Under the pieces are notes generated by a model that saw only the letters and a list, made by a program, of their open reading frames with translations, searched no databases and had not been told where the DNA came from. DNA of 64,000 nucleotides from Winogradskyella thalassocola. Lineage in GTDB: Bacteria > Bacteroidota > Bacteroidia > Flavobacteriales > Flavobacteriaceae. The stretch is from NCBI RefSeq assembly GCF_900099995.1, contig NZ_FNCZ01000007.1:62001-126000 (forward strand). Direction: 5' to 3'. This document shows, in pieces, positions 1 to 7,930 of the stretch (position 1 is the stretch's first letter; every line of letters starts with the position of its first letter). Both the position numbers and the translations under genes were made by a program.

Positions 1-625
1 AGTATTCATTAGACAGGTTATAGTCTGCTTCGTTTCCTATGATTAATTCAATTCCGATAGGGTTTGCTCTAGTTTCAAGTAAGTCTATAGTTTGTGGTAA
101 TACTAAATCTGAAACAAAGAATTTATTGACATTTGCTTTCTTTTGCCCACGATCTCTAATGGCAAACAATAATCCCATAGCTTCAGCAGCAGCCGTACTT
201 TCGTCTAAAAGAGAGGCATTAGCGATTTCCATACCCGTTAAATCAATAATCATGGTTTGGAAATTTAACAAAGCTTCTAATCGACCTTGTGCAATTTCAG
301 CTTGATAAGGTGTGTAGGCTGTGTACCAACCTGGATTTTCTAATACATTACGTTGAATAACAGCTGGTAAATTAGTTGGGTAATAGCCTAAGCCGATATA
401 GGTTTTGTATATTTTGTTATGTTGCGATAGTTGGTTGATATGAGTAAGGTATTCTTGCTCACTCAGCGCAGCATCAAGATTTAAATCTTTTTCTAGGCGA
501 ATGTTATCTGGAATGGTTTCCGTTATTAATTGTTCAATATTTTTAACACCTATAGTGTCTAACATGGCTTGTTGTTCGTCTGAATTTGGGCCAATATGTC
601 TGAGTGCAAAAGAAGTTGTATCCAT
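1..625 (-). CDS. gcvP: Glycine dehydrogenase (P protein), N-terminal part
   Basis: The open frame runs off the left edge and begins at the ATG complementary to 623-625. It reads MDTTSFALRHIGPNSDEQQ, the typical N-terminus of the PLP-dependent glycine-cleavage P protein. Further on come a YIGLGYYPT segment and NPGWYTAYTPYQAEIAQGRLEA, split here only by its length, both characteristic of the P-protein first half. The enzyme decarboxylates glycine and passes the aminomethyl group to lipoyl-H protein in the cytosol. Only about 208 residues are visible, so the PLP lysine region lies outside the window. A -7 box lies 26 nt upstream. Identity is confident; completeness cannot be judged. Confidence 0.93.
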   Translation of the reverse strand, partial: MDTTSFALRHIGPNSDEQQAMLDTIGVKNIEQLITETIPDNIRLEKDLNLDAALSEQEYLTHINQLSQHNKIYKTYIGLGYYPTNLPAVIQRNVLENPGWYTAYTPYQAEIAQGRLEALLNFQTMIIDLTGMEIANASLLDESTAAAEAMGLLFAIRDRGQKKANVNKFFVSDLVLPQTIDLLETRANPIGIELIIGNEADYNLSNEY

Positions 626-651
626 TAAGAAAAATAATTTATTTAGTTCTG

Positions 652-659
652 CAAAAGTA
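652..659 (-). promoter_or_regulatory. -7 promoter box of gcvP
   Basis: The minus strand reads TACTTTTG, matching the Bacteroidota -7 consensus TAnnTTTG, 26 nt before the gcvP ATG. No clear TTTG -33 element was found at the usual 19-bp spacing, so this is a partial match. Confidence 0.5.
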
Positions 660-733
660 CGGATTTAGCCTAATTTTTTAGTTAATGAAAACTAAAGTTT
701 TTAACCGATATCAGAGGTTATTAACACAATCCT

Positions 734-741
734 TACTTTTG
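734..741 (+). promoter_or_regulatory. -7 promoter box directly at the start of the UbiA-like gene
   Basis: TACTTTTG matches TAnnTTTG and ends exactly 4 nt before the ATG at 746. Transcription would then begin at or very near the start codon, so the mRNA is probably leaderless. No -33 match was seen at 19 bp. Confidence 0.5.
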
Positions 742-745
742 CGTT

Positions 746-1582
746 ATGGAAGTTTTAAAACGCATCTTTAACTTTTATTTGAATAGTAGTATTCATGTCG
801 CCATTGCCGCTTATTCCTTGGTATGGGTAACATTAATTGAGCTCAATTTAGATTATGATAAATACCTACTATGTTTTGTGTTTTTTGCATCAATAACGGG
901 GTATAATTTTGTGAAATATTTTGGAGTCGTTAAGTTTCATCATCGCAGTTTGGCAAGTTGGTTAAAGGCCATACAAGTATTTTCTTTTATAGCTTTTTTA
1001 GCTATGTGCTATTATGTGTTGAAGCTTGAAACAGAAACGTTAATACTCATTCTAATTCTTGGTATTATTACATTTTTTTATGCCATTCCTATTATGGTTC
1101 CAAAACGTTATTTATTTGATGACCATAAGAATTTACGCCAAGTCAGTGGGTTGAAAATATATCTTATTGCTCTGATTTGGATGTTTACAACTGTGATTTT
1201 ACCAATAGTGAATCACAATGTTTTAATTAATTCAGATATGATGATTACAAGTATTCAACGATTTAGTTATGTACTTGTATTAATGCTACCATTTGAAATT
1301 AGGGATCTAAATTTTGATAGTCTAAAATTGGCTACGATTCCTCAGAAAATAGGTGTTGTAAAAACTAAAATTATTGGTGTTATACTTCTAGTTGTTTTTT
1401 TGATATTAGAATTTTTTAAAGATGAATTAATAGAAGAATCTATAATTGCAACACTAACAATTACGTTTATCACGCTGTTATTTCTGCTCTTTTCAAACAA
1501 AAATCAATCAAAATATTATAGTGCGTTTTGGGTAGAAAGTTTGCCTATTGTTTGGCTATTAATCTTGTTGTTGCTTGGCTAA
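746..1582 (+). CDS. UbiA-prenyltransferase-like integral membrane protein
   Basis: A 278-residue protein with about eight hydrophobic membrane segments. Between segments it has LRQVSGLKIYLIAL and, later, a charged loop FEIRDLNFD followed by TIPQKIGVVKTK. That arrangement resembles the second Asp-rich loop and the K/R motif of UbiA-type prenyltransferases. The first Asp-rich motif expected near residues 50-60 is poor (NFVKYFG), so enzymatic activity is uncertain. The gene stands alone on the plus strand, diverging from gcvP. Its last 24 bases overlap the 3' end of the convergent small gene at 1559-1822. It could be a UbiA-fold protein of unknown substrate. The family call rests on pattern only. 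Confidence 0.55.
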   Translation: MEVLKRIFNFYLNSSIHVAIAAYSLVWVTLIELNLDYDKYLLCFVFFASITGYNFVKYFGVVKFHHRSLASWLKAIQVFSFIAFLAMCYYVLKLETETLILILILGIITFFYAIPIMVPKRYLFDDHKNLRQVSGLKIYLIALIWMFTTVILPIVNHNVLINSDMMITSIQRFSYVLVLMLPFEIRDLNFDSLKLATIPQKIGVVKTKIIGVILLVVFLILEFFKDELIEESIIATLTITFITLLFLLFSNKNQSKYYSAFWVESLPIVWLLILLLLG

Positions 1583-1822
1583 TTCTTTATCAAATTCTGA
1601 TTGAAGCTTACTGAGTTCTTCAGTTTTAAGACACTGAACTTTTGATTCTTCAATCGTTTGAGATAGTTTGGTGTTATTTTTAGAATACTTCTTTGTAATG
1701 TGGCAATACACAAGACGTAATCTTAATTTGAATTGTTCCCAAGCAGAAGCCTCATCATATTGTACTTTATCACAAATATGTTTTGCTTCATCACAGCTTA
1801 TAAATAAAAAACTTTTTTTCAT
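1559..1822 (-). CDS. Small Cys-rich protein downstream of ECF sigma factor (putative anti-sigma-like)
   Basis: 87 residues containing CDEAKHICDKVQYDEAS, then a helix and YCHITKKYSKNN. The layout Cys-x4-His-x-Cys, an EAS..E segment and a later Cys-His resembles the short soluble zinc-finger (zf-HC2-like) anti-sigma proteins often paired with ECF sigma factors in Flavobacteria. It starts 25 bp after the sigma-factor stop on the same strand, so the two are probably co-transcribed. There is no membrane segment, so any sensing would be cytoplasmic. The role as anti-sigma factor is inferred from position and cysteine pattern. Confidence 0.6.
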   Translation of the reverse strand: MKKSFLFISCDEAKHICDKVQYDEASAWEQFKLRLRLVYCHITKKYSKNNTKLSQTIEESKVQCLKTEELSKLQSEFDKELAKQQQD

Positions 1823-1847
1823 CTTAAATGTCCTTGTAAACGGAATA

Positions 1848-2405
1848 TTATTTATACCAATTATCTTGCATACATTCTGCTAATGCAGTTCGTGCTCTGT
1901 GTATAATAACCCATAGGTTAGACGCAGTAATATCCAAATCATTACAAATGGTTTCTGTATCATAACCTAAAATGGTTTTCATTTTAAAAACGTCAGCTTG
2001 TTTTTCTGGTAATTTTCCTAAACAATCGTAGATAGCATCGCCTAATTCTGAATTTACCAAAGCGTCTTCAGCAGTTTTAACAGTAGAGTCTGCCACGCGT
2101 TCTTCTAGCCAATCTCCTTCAGTATCTGTATCATTGTTGTAAGTCATTCTAACTTCGGCTTTACCTTTATTAGAATTTATTTTACGGTAATGATCTATGA
2201 TTTTTCGCTTTAATATTGAAATTAGCCAAGTTCGTTCGCTAGCTTCACCCTTAAAGTTTTTCATGGATTTAAGACCGGCTAAAAAAGTTTCAGATATTAA
2301 ATCTTGTGCGATTTCTCTATCATTAACACGAGTAATCGTATAATTGAAGAGGTAATCTGAATATAATTTCACCCAATTATTTGGGTCTATTGTATGCTTA
2401 GGCAT
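1848..2405 (-). CDS. ECF-type RNA polymerase sigma-70 family factor
   Basis: 185 residues with sigma region 2 near the N-terminus (EIAQDLISETFLAGL, then the DNA-melting stretch ERTWLISILKRKIIDHYRK). Region 4 is at the C-terminus (LPEKQADVFKMKTILGYDTETICNDLDITASNLWVIIHRART, in pieces). Length fits group IV sigma factors. The start ATG is complementary to 2403-2405, and a -7 box lies 21 nt upstream, so it may have its own promoter. It is followed by the small Cys-rich gene. The regulon is unknown. The lipid-type genes just upstream are a candidate link only by proximity. Confidence 0.9.
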   Translation of the reverse strand: MPKHTIDPNNWVKLYSDYLFNYTITRVNDREIAQDLISETFLAGLKSMKNFKGEASERTWLISILKRKIIDHYRKINSNKGKAEVRMTYNNDTDTEGDWLEERVADSTVKTAEDALVNSELGDAIYDCLGKLPEKQADVFKMKTILGYDTETICNDLDITASNLWVIIHRARTALAECMQDNWYK

Positions 2406-2426
2406 CGTTCAATTTCATTGCTGGTT

Positions 2427-2434
2427 CAAAAATA
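2427..2434 (-). promoter_or_regulatory. -7 promoter box of the ECF sigma gene
   Basis: The minus strand reads TATTTTTG, fitting TAnnTTTG, 21 nt before the sigma-factor ATG, in the 91-bp gap after the methyltransferase gene. It suggests the sigma factor can be expressed separately from the desaturase-methyltransferase pair. Confidence 0.45.
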
Positions 2435-2496
2435 GGTTAAAAATTCGAGATATAATTTAGTTATAAACGTTAAACCTTATTAGCGTGAGATTTATA

Positions 2497-3381
2497 TTAG
2501 CCTTCATTTTTTGTTGCACTAATTATATAATACCCAAAACTTTTAATGTGCAATCCTGTTAATAATGCGAAGAATGAACCCTTCAAATTATGCAGGCTTT
2601 CTCTTTTTATAGATTTAAAACTTAGTAATTTTTTTAGAATAAATCCTGTAATCGCAAATGGAACATGTAATACAGAAGGGGCGACGCTATGTGAGGTGTC
2701 TTCAATTTTAATATTTATGAACCCTAAGTCGTGTAACTTTTGTTTTATAAAAGTATGAGTTTCTAGTTTTTCGAGGCTCCAATGGTTGCATAAACGATTA
2801 TATGCGTAATGGGCTCCTTTGCAAAGTTCTGATTGTTCTTTTTTTAAGAAGGCATCAGCGATGACTAATGTGCCACCGGGTTTTAAAATTCGATAAGCTT
2901 CTTTTAATGATTTTACACCATGTCCGGAATGGCAAAAGCTTTCTATGGCTACAGCCGAATCAAAGGAATGAGATTGAAAAGAGGTGTGGTTATAGTTTTC
3001 TTTTAGAATAATACCATTTTTTCCTTGTAATAAATCATTGCCATGTTTCACTTGAAAATCAGAAAGTGTGACTCCATAAGTGATTAAATTTTGATGTTGC
3101 TTTAAGGCATAGCGCATTGTGCCGCCCATACCACAACCTAAATCAATGAGTCTATGTTTTTCATCTTTTATTTGAAGTCTTTTTATAACCTGAGCGTTCA
3201 TTTGGTTAAGCATGCTGTCGCGTTTAAAAGGATTAGTTTTAAACGGTGCATAATAACCGAAATGCATGTTAAAATCTTGACTCCAAAATTCGTAATCTTC
3301 TGAGGCTTCGTTATAGAAATCTATCATTTCTATTTTGTTTTTTTCAGAATAGCTGTTTATAGGTAGTGCTTGTGTGTTCAT
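2497..3381 (-). CDS. SAM-dependent class I methyltransferase (cyclopropane synthase / tocopherol MT-like)
   Basis: 294 residues. Motif I is LIDLGCGMGGTMRYA near residues 78-92, and a later LKPGGTLVIADAF segment is the usual post-motif III strand. The N-terminal part (MIDFYNEASEDYEFWSQDFNMHFGYY, in pieces) matches the lid region of methyltransferases acting on lipids, sterols, tocopherol or sarcosine. The FHFGYY-type motif is common in the cyclopropane fatty acid synthase and tocopherol families. It lies 19 bp downstream of a fatty acid desaturase and is probably in one operon with it, so an unsaturated acyl chain is a plausible substrate. The substrate itself is inference. Confidence 0.8.
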   Translation of the reverse strand: MNTQALPINSYSEKNKIEMIDFYNEASEDYEFWSQDFNMHFGYYAPFKTNPFKRDSMLNQMNAQVIKRLQIKDEKHRLIDLGCGMGGTMRYALKQHQNLITYGVTLSDFQVKHGNDLLQGKNGIILKENYNHTSFQSHSFDSAVAIESFCHSGHGVKSLKEAYRILKPGGTLVIADAFLKKEQSELCKGAHYAYNRLCNHWSLEKLETHTFIKQKLHDLGFINIKIEDTSHSVAPSVLHVPFAITGFILKKLLSFKSIKRESLHNLKGSFFALLTGLHIKSFGYYIISATKNEG

Positions 3382-3400
3382 GATAGTTGAGATTATGAAA

Positions 3401-4294
3401 TTAAATTCTAGGTAGTTTCCAGTTTAAGGTTTTGTGAAGTATGGCAGTTGACTTCAGGTTCCCTCTTTGACTTTTTACCTCTGTTATTATTTTGGCTTTA
3501 GATAATAGCCATATAATCGACCAGCCAAAATCTATTTCATACCATTTCATTGAAAATTTCGCAGAAGTGGGGTGAGAGTGATGATTATTGTGAAACCCTT
3601 CTCCAAAAGAAATTAATCCTAAGATCACATCATTAAATCCGCTTTCGTCGGCATTTTGAATTGTATATCTTGAATAGCCGTATTTGTGCGAAGCATAACC
3701 AATATACCAATGCCCTAAAATAATTATTGATGTTCTTAAACATGTTGCTATTAGCATACTATTTATTCCAATAAAAATGGAAAGTATTAGCATGAAGATT
3801 ATGTAGTGCAAATACCATGTTTTATTTAACCACCTCATCATCGGATCATTTAAATCTACTTTAGGAATATGATATCTGTTGATGTTGTTTGGTTCAAATG
3901 ATAAATGAAGATTCCACCAGTAATCTGTAGATAATGAATGGTTGTACTGAAAGTATTTTGGACAATCTTTTCTGTTTTGCCAGTAGTCCCTGTAATAGTG
4001 TTGTTTTAGCCAACTTATGGGACTGCCGAGTCCAGTTAAAACAAATAGGTAAAGACTTAGGTTTTTGAAAAATTTAGAAGTCTTATAAGATTTATGAATA
4101 ATACCTCTATGCAAGCCAACAGAATGACCTATTCCAACCGTTAGAAATAATAATATAATGTTAAGTCCAATATCTTCGATAGTTATTTTAGAGAATTCTA
4201 TAAAAAATGTTGGTAGTATCATTAAATATAACCAAATGCATTTTTTCCATGAAAAAGTAATCTTGCCGACGTTTGTTTTGAGTTTATTATTCAT
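3401..4294 (-). CDS. Membrane fatty acid desaturase family protein
   Basis: 297 residues with four or five hydrophobic segments and histidine boxes of the acyl-CoA/acyl-lipid desaturase superfamily. Box 1 is HRGIIH (HxxxxH) and box 3 is EGFHNNHHSHP (HxxHH). Where box 2 is expected the protein has LKQHYYRDYWQNR instead of HxxHH, so one metal-binding box is divergent; a related HDLRDWAQRQ form is known in some desaturase subfamilies. It would introduce a double bond into a membrane acyl chain. It leads a probable two-gene operon with the methyltransferase. A GbsR/MarR-type palindrome lies 107 bp upstream at 4401-4428. Confidence 0.8.
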   Translation of the reverse strand: MNNKLKTNVGKITFSWKKCIWLYLMILPTFFIEFSKITIEDIGLNIILLFLTVGIGHSVGLHRGIIHKSYKTSKFFKNLSLYLFVLTGLGSPISWLKQHYYRDYWQNRKDCPKYFQYNHSLSTDYWWNLHLSFEPNNINRYHIPKVDLNDPMMRWLNKTWYLHYIIFMLILSIFIGINSMLIATCLRTSIIILGHWYIGYASHKYGYSRYTIQNADESGFNDVILGLISFGEGFHNNHHSHPTSAKFSMKWYEIDFGWSIIWLLSKAKIITEVKSQRGNLKSTAILHKTLNWKLPRI

Positions 4295-4400
4295 GATAAT
4301 TTAATTTTATAAGTGATACAAAAATGTAATAGGGGAAATGGCATTGTAATGATTAGCGATTTGTTAATAGCGTTAAAATATTTCATGTTTCTTTTGTTTT

Positions 4401-4428
4401 TAAACTTTCAGAAAAAATTGAAAGTTTA
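4401..4428. promoter_or_regulatory. GbsR/MarR-type operator, copy 1
   Basis: Perfect 10-bp inverted repeat TAAACTTTCA, 8-bp spacer, TGAAAGTTTA. It lies in the gap between the regulator gene (4447-4950) and the desaturase gene. A second copy with identical arms and identical spacing lies over the regulator's own promoter. Matching arms at both places point to a dimeric regulator controlling itself and the desaturase operon. Confidence 0.7.
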
Positions 4429-4446
4429 TATTAAAAAAATATACGG

Positions 4447-4950
4447 CTACTTCATCAGTTTTAAAACCGACTTTGTTAACCAATTTTGCTTTTGATTCAC
4501 CATCTTATTCATTAAAGTATCTAAATCTTGCGTTAATTGATTTAAAGCTTTGGTTTGTTTAATAAGCTCTTTTGTTTTTTCAGTGCCATCATCTTTTATT
4601 GTAGAGACCTCTTCAAGAACTTTAATCACAGGTCTAATTTCTCTTCGGCTGCGTTCTTTGGCGACGATGCGGGCTAATTCTTGTACGTCTTTTTCCGTGG
4701 TAAAAAACTCTTTACGTTCACCAGAAACTAATACTTTGGTTACAATGCCCCAATCCATCAATTGTCTTAAATTCATACTGGTATTACCACGTGAAATTTT
4801 AAGATCTTCCATAATGTCTTCCATAGACAAAGGCTGCGTGGAAATAAAAAGTAAGGCTTGTATCTGCGCCATCGCTTTATTGATGCCCCAAAGTGAGCCT
4901 AAACTTCCCCAAGTGCTAATAAATTTTTCTTTTGCTTCTTGATATTCCAT
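4447..4950 (-). CDS. GbsR/MarR family transcriptional regulator
   Basis: 167 residues. A winged-helix segment (GSLWGINKAMAQIQALLFIS, then PLSMEDIMEDLKISRGNTSMNLRQL, a helix-turn-helix, then the wing WGIVTKVLVSGERKEFF) is followed by a helical C-terminal half suited to dimerisation. This order is typical of GbsR-like MarR regulators of Bacteroidota. Two identical palindromes, one over its promoter and one before the adjacent desaturase gene, make self-regulation and control of the desaturase-methyltransferase genes likely. The ligand is unknown. A -7 box ends 4 nt before its ATG. Confidence 0.88.
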   Translation of the reverse strand: MEYQEAKEKFISTWGSLGSLWGINKAMAQIQALLFISTQPLSMEDIMEDLKISRGNTSMNLRQLMDWGIVTKVLVSGERKEFFTTEKDVQELARIVAKERSRREIRPVIKVLEEVSTIKDDGTEKTKELIKQTKALNQLTQDLDTLMNKMVNQKQNWLTKSVLKLMK

Positions 4951-4954
4951 AATA

Positions 4955-4962
4955 CAAATATA
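4955..4962 (-). promoter_or_regulatory. -7 promoter box of the GbsR/MarR gene
   Basis: The minus strand reads TATATTTG (TAnnTTTG), ending 4 nt before the ATG at 4950. The operator at 4973-5000 covers the region where the -33 element and polymerase would sit, so binding there should repress. Confidence 0.55.
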
Positions 4963-4972
4963 TAATAATTTT

Positions 4973-5000
4973 TAAACTTTCAATAATCTTTGAAAGTTTA
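4973..5000. promoter_or_regulatory. GbsR/MarR-type operator, copy 2
   Basis: TAAACTTTCA, 8-bp spacer, TGAAAGTTTA: the same arms and spacing as at 4401-4428. It sits immediately upstream of the regulator's -7 box and overlaps the stop codon of the MepA-like gene. Position suggests autorepression. Confidence 0.7.
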
Positions 5001-5795
5001 TTTGATTTGATAATGGATATGGTCATCGTGTCGTACCGCTTTACAACCGTGAAATCGAATTTTAGATTCATGACCTAAACCGAGTGATTGTTTCAAGTGT
5101 GGCTCAATAAATAGCTTTTGAGTTGAAGGCGCAGAAAGCAATTGTTTAATTATAAGCGCTGTTTTAGGTTTATCTAGTTTTAGTTTATGAATCGTTCCAA
5201 GTGTGAGATACTTTGTAAAATCATATTGCCAATTGCCTTTATCTATACAAGATTTAGAGGTGTAATTTTTATCGGTATTAGCATAAACACCATAACCAGA
5301 GATTGAAGGTTTGTTAGATGTTGAAATGCCATTGTGATCTAAATACATAAAAGATAAATCTATCTTTTTACCGTCATTATGACTTAAATGCGGCAATAAG
5401 GGAAAGCCATCAATAAAAGGGAAATTAGCATCTAAATAGGTAATTGCAATACCTGAAGAAGATAAAACGTGAGCTGAGTTTTCTAATTCGCTTTTCAAAT
5501 TGGAATTCACATAATTCCTAAAAGCTAAGGGGTAAAACCAATTTCGAGGTTTTAAATGCTTATCAAACCATGGTAATTTTTCTCTTCCAAAATGAGTAGC
5601 AATTGGCGGAATGATAACAAGGTTAAATAGCAAGTAAAGTAAAGGGAAAACAATACGTTTTCCCTTTTTGATTTTATAAGAAATAATAATAGTAAGAAGC
5701 CAAATAATACCTCCAATTTGCGTGATTATTGTTAAAATTAAAATGATTGCGATATGTCCAATAAGTTTTAATAACCTCATAAACAGTGAACGCAT
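4998..5795 (-). CDS. Membrane-anchored MepA-like (LAS-type) murein peptidase candidate
   Basis: 265 residues. The first about 75 residues hold two hydrophobic helices (IAIILILTIITQIGG and a second one ending before THFGREK). The remainder shows the LAS metallopeptidase layout: SHNDGKKIDL gives His139 and Asp146 (HxxxxxxD), and the C-terminus RHDDHIHYQIK gives the DxHxH-type His pair (His259, His261). LFIEPHLKQSLG also resembles the MepA region before that motif. MepA cleaves D-Ala-DAP crosslinks in peptidoglycan. It lies 12 bp downstream of the M3 peptidase and is probably in that operon. The active-site match is visible; the function is inferred. Confidence 0.6.
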   Translation of the reverse strand: MRSLFMRLLKLIGHIAIILILTIITQIGGIIWLLTIIISYKIKKGKRIVFPLLYLLFNLVIIPPIATHFGREKLPWFDKHLKPRNWFYPLAFRNYVNSNLKSELENSAHVLSSSGIAITYLDANFPFIDGFPLLPHLSHNDGKKIDLSFMYLDHNGISTSNKPSISGYGVYANTDKNYTSKSCIDKGNWQYDFTKYLTLGTIHKLKLDKPKTALIIKQLLSAPSTQKLFIEPHLKQSLGLGHESKIRFHGCKAVRHDDHIHYQIK

Positions 5796-5807
5796 AAACT
5801 TTAAGTT

Positions 5808-7838
5808 TTATTTCAACAAGCCTGCACGTTTTAATAAGGCTTCAGGTTTTGGTTCTTGTCCTCTAAACTTTTTATACAAAGTCATTGGGTTGTCGGTACC
5901 TCCTTGCGATAACACAAAGGTTTTAAACTTATCTGCCACGGTTTTATTAAAAATGCCTTCTTCTTTAAAATATTCAAAGGCATCTGCATCTAAAACTTCT
6001 GCCCATTTGTAACTGTAATAGCCAGAAGAATAGCCTCCTTGAAAAATATGCGAAAACGACGTGCTCATACAATTTTCTGCTACATCAGGATACAGACTTG
6101 TATCTCCAAAGGCTTCAACTTCATGAGACTTTACATTTGTAATATTTGAAGGATCAATACCATGCCACGACATATCTAACAACCCAAAACTCAATTGACG
6201 TAAGGTTTGCATGCCTTCGTGAAACGTTGCTGAAGCTTTTATTTTTTCAACCAGCTCCATTGGGATGACTTCGCCTGTTTCGTAATGTGTTGCAAATAAC
6301 TCTAAAGCTTCTTTTTCGTAACACCAGTTTTCTAATACCTGACTTGGTAATTCAACAAAATCCCAATACACACTTGTACCAGAGATACTTGGATAGGTTG
6401 TATTGGCTAACATACCGTGTAAGGCGTGACCAAATTCATGAAACAACGTTGTGACTTCATTAAAGGTTAATAATGAAGGTTTACTTTTTGTTGGTTTTGT
6501 AAAGTTACATACGATAGATACATGTGGTCTTTCATTTTTACCATCTTTTATCATCTGTGGTTTAAAAGACGTCATCCAAGCACCATTTCGTTTTCCGGCT
6601 CTTGGGAAAAAGTCAGCATAGAAGATGGAAACTAATTCTCCCTCGCTATCTGTAACTTTGTAGGTTAAAACGTCGTCGTGATATTTATCGATGGTATTAA
6701 TTTCTTCAAATTGTAGTCCGAATAATTTTTCAGCAACCGTAAAAGCACCATTGATAACATTTTCTAATTTGAAATAAGGTTTCAATTGTTCATCATTTAA
6801 GTCGAATAATTTTTGCTTCAACTTTTCAGCATAATAACCAGAATCCCATTTTTGTAATTGGTCAATACTATCTAATTCTTTTGCAAAACTTTCTAATTCT
6901 TCAAATTCATCCTTAGCGGCTGGTTTCGCTTTTTCTAATAGTTCATTTAAAAATGACGTTACTTTTTCTGGTGTTTCTGCCATGCGCTCCTCCAACACAA
7001 AGTGTGCATGTGTTTTGTAACCTAAAAGTTGAGAACGCTTAAAACGCAATTGTGCTATTTTGAGAACAATGTTTTGATTGTCTAGTTCATCGTTTTGAAA
7101 TCCTTTTCTGCCAAAAGCTTTAGATAATTCTTCTCTTAATGCTCTGTTGTCTGCATAGGTCATAAACGGAATATAACTTGGATAATCTAAGGTGATTAAC
7201 CAACCGTCTTTGTCTTTGCTTTCTGCTAATTGTTTAGCGGCTTCTTTGGCTCCTTGTGGTAAGCCTGAAAGATCAGACTCGTCCGTAAGGTGCATTTCAA
7301 ATTTATTTGTTTCCGCTAAAATATGTTCTCCGAATTTTAATTTTAATTGACTTAATTCTTTGTCAATGGCACGAAGTTTTTCTTTTTTATCTTCAGGTAA
7401 ATTAGCTCCATTACGAGAAAATCCTTTATATTTTTTATCGAGAAGCGTGTCTTGCTCTGTAGTTAAATCTAAACTAGATTTAGCATCGTAAACTGCTTTT
7501 ACGCGTTTAAATAAGGCTTCATTCAATGTGATATCATTGCTGAAATCTGAAAGTAAAGGTGAAACCTCTTGTGCAATTTTCTGAATTTTGTCATTAGTTT
7601 CAGCAGAATTCAAATTGAAGAAAATACTAGAAATACGATCGAGCTCTTCTCCAGAAAAATCTAAGGCCTCAATGGTGTTTGCAAAACTAGGAGTTTCTGT
7701 ATTTGCTGTAATGGCATCAATCTCAGCTTTTGCTTTTTCAATACCTTCTTTAATCGCAGGTAAAAAGTCCTCTGATCTAAGTTGTGAAAAAGGAGCTGTA
7801 TTATATAAGGTGTTGAACGATTTATTAAGAATTGTCAT
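5808..7838 (-). CDS. M3 family metallopeptidase (peptidyl-dipeptidase / oligopeptidase A type)
   Basis: 676 residues, the usual length for the family. The zinc motif HEFGHALHG lies at residues 467-475, followed by the third-ligand region (ELPSQVLENWCYE). The C-terminus has the family's GGYSSGYYSYKWAEVLDADAF signature, split here by length only. It hydrolyses short peptides in the cytosol; no signal peptide is seen, although some family members are periplasmic. The MepA-like gene follows after 12 bp, so peptide recycling and wall turnover may be linked. The start is the ATG complementary to 7836-7838, giving MTILNKSFNTLYNTAPFSQ. Confidence 0.93.
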   Translation of the reverse strand: MTILNKSFNTLYNTAPFSQLRSEDFLPAIKEGIEKAKAEIDAITANTETPSFANTIEALDFSGEELDRISSIFFNLNSAETNDKIQKIAQEVSPLLSDFSNDITLNEALFKRVKAVYDAKSSLDLTTEQDTLLDKKYKGFSRNGANLPEDKKEKLRAIDKELSQLKLKFGEHILAETNKFEMHLTDESDLSGLPQGAKEAAKQLAESKDKDGWLITLDYPSYIPFMTYADNRALREELSKAFGRKGFQNDELDNQNIVLKIAQLRFKRSQLLGYKTHAHFVLEERMAETPEKVTSFLNELLEKAKPAAKDEFEELESFAKELDSIDQLQKWDSGYYAEKLKQKLFDLNDEQLKPYFKLENVINGAFTVAEKLFGLQFEEINTIDKYHDDVLTYKVTDSEGELVSIFYADFFPRAGKRNGAWMTSFKPQMIKDGKNERPHVSIVCNFTKPTKSKPSLLTFNEVTTLFHEFGHALHGMLANTTYPSISGTSVYWDFVELPSQVLENWCYEKEALELFATHYETGEVIPMELVEKIKASATFHEGMQTLRQLSFGLLDMSWHGIDPSNITNVKSHEVEAFGDTSLYPDVAENCMSTSFSHIFQGGYSSGYYSYKWAEVLDADAFEYFKEEGIFNKTVADKFKTFVLSQGGTDNPMTLYKKFRGQEPKPEALLKRAGLLK

Positions 7839-7916
7839 ATGTAGTGAATTTGTATTAAATGTTTGATTATCTGAATTTTAACTTTTAGTTATGATAATCT
7901 GTAATGCGATGTTTTG

Positions 7917-7924
7917 TACCTTTG
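7917..7924 (+). promoter_or_regulatory. -7 promoter box pointing into the purE-M3 gap
   Basis: TACCTTTG fits TAnnTTTG and is preceded by TTTG. It points rightward into a stretch with no plus-strand gene and ending in a terminator hairpin at 7977-8006. No TTTG is seen 19 bp upstream. Confidence 0.5.
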
Positions 7925-7930
7925 CAGTAT

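Noticed and set aside
1668..1883. Plus-strand frame of 71 codons
   Set aside because: It is opposite the small Cys-rich gene and the end of the sigma gene, with no promoter or protein features.
4313..4495. 60-codon plus-strand frame between desaturase and regulator
   Set aside because: It covers the operator and the regulator 3' end, has no promoter, and its composition is that of AT-rich non-coding sequence.
4550..4942. Plus-strand frame of 130 codons
   Set aside because: It lies wholly opposite the GbsR/MarR gene, whose protein has clear helix-turn-helix features; the frame has no recognisable protein features.
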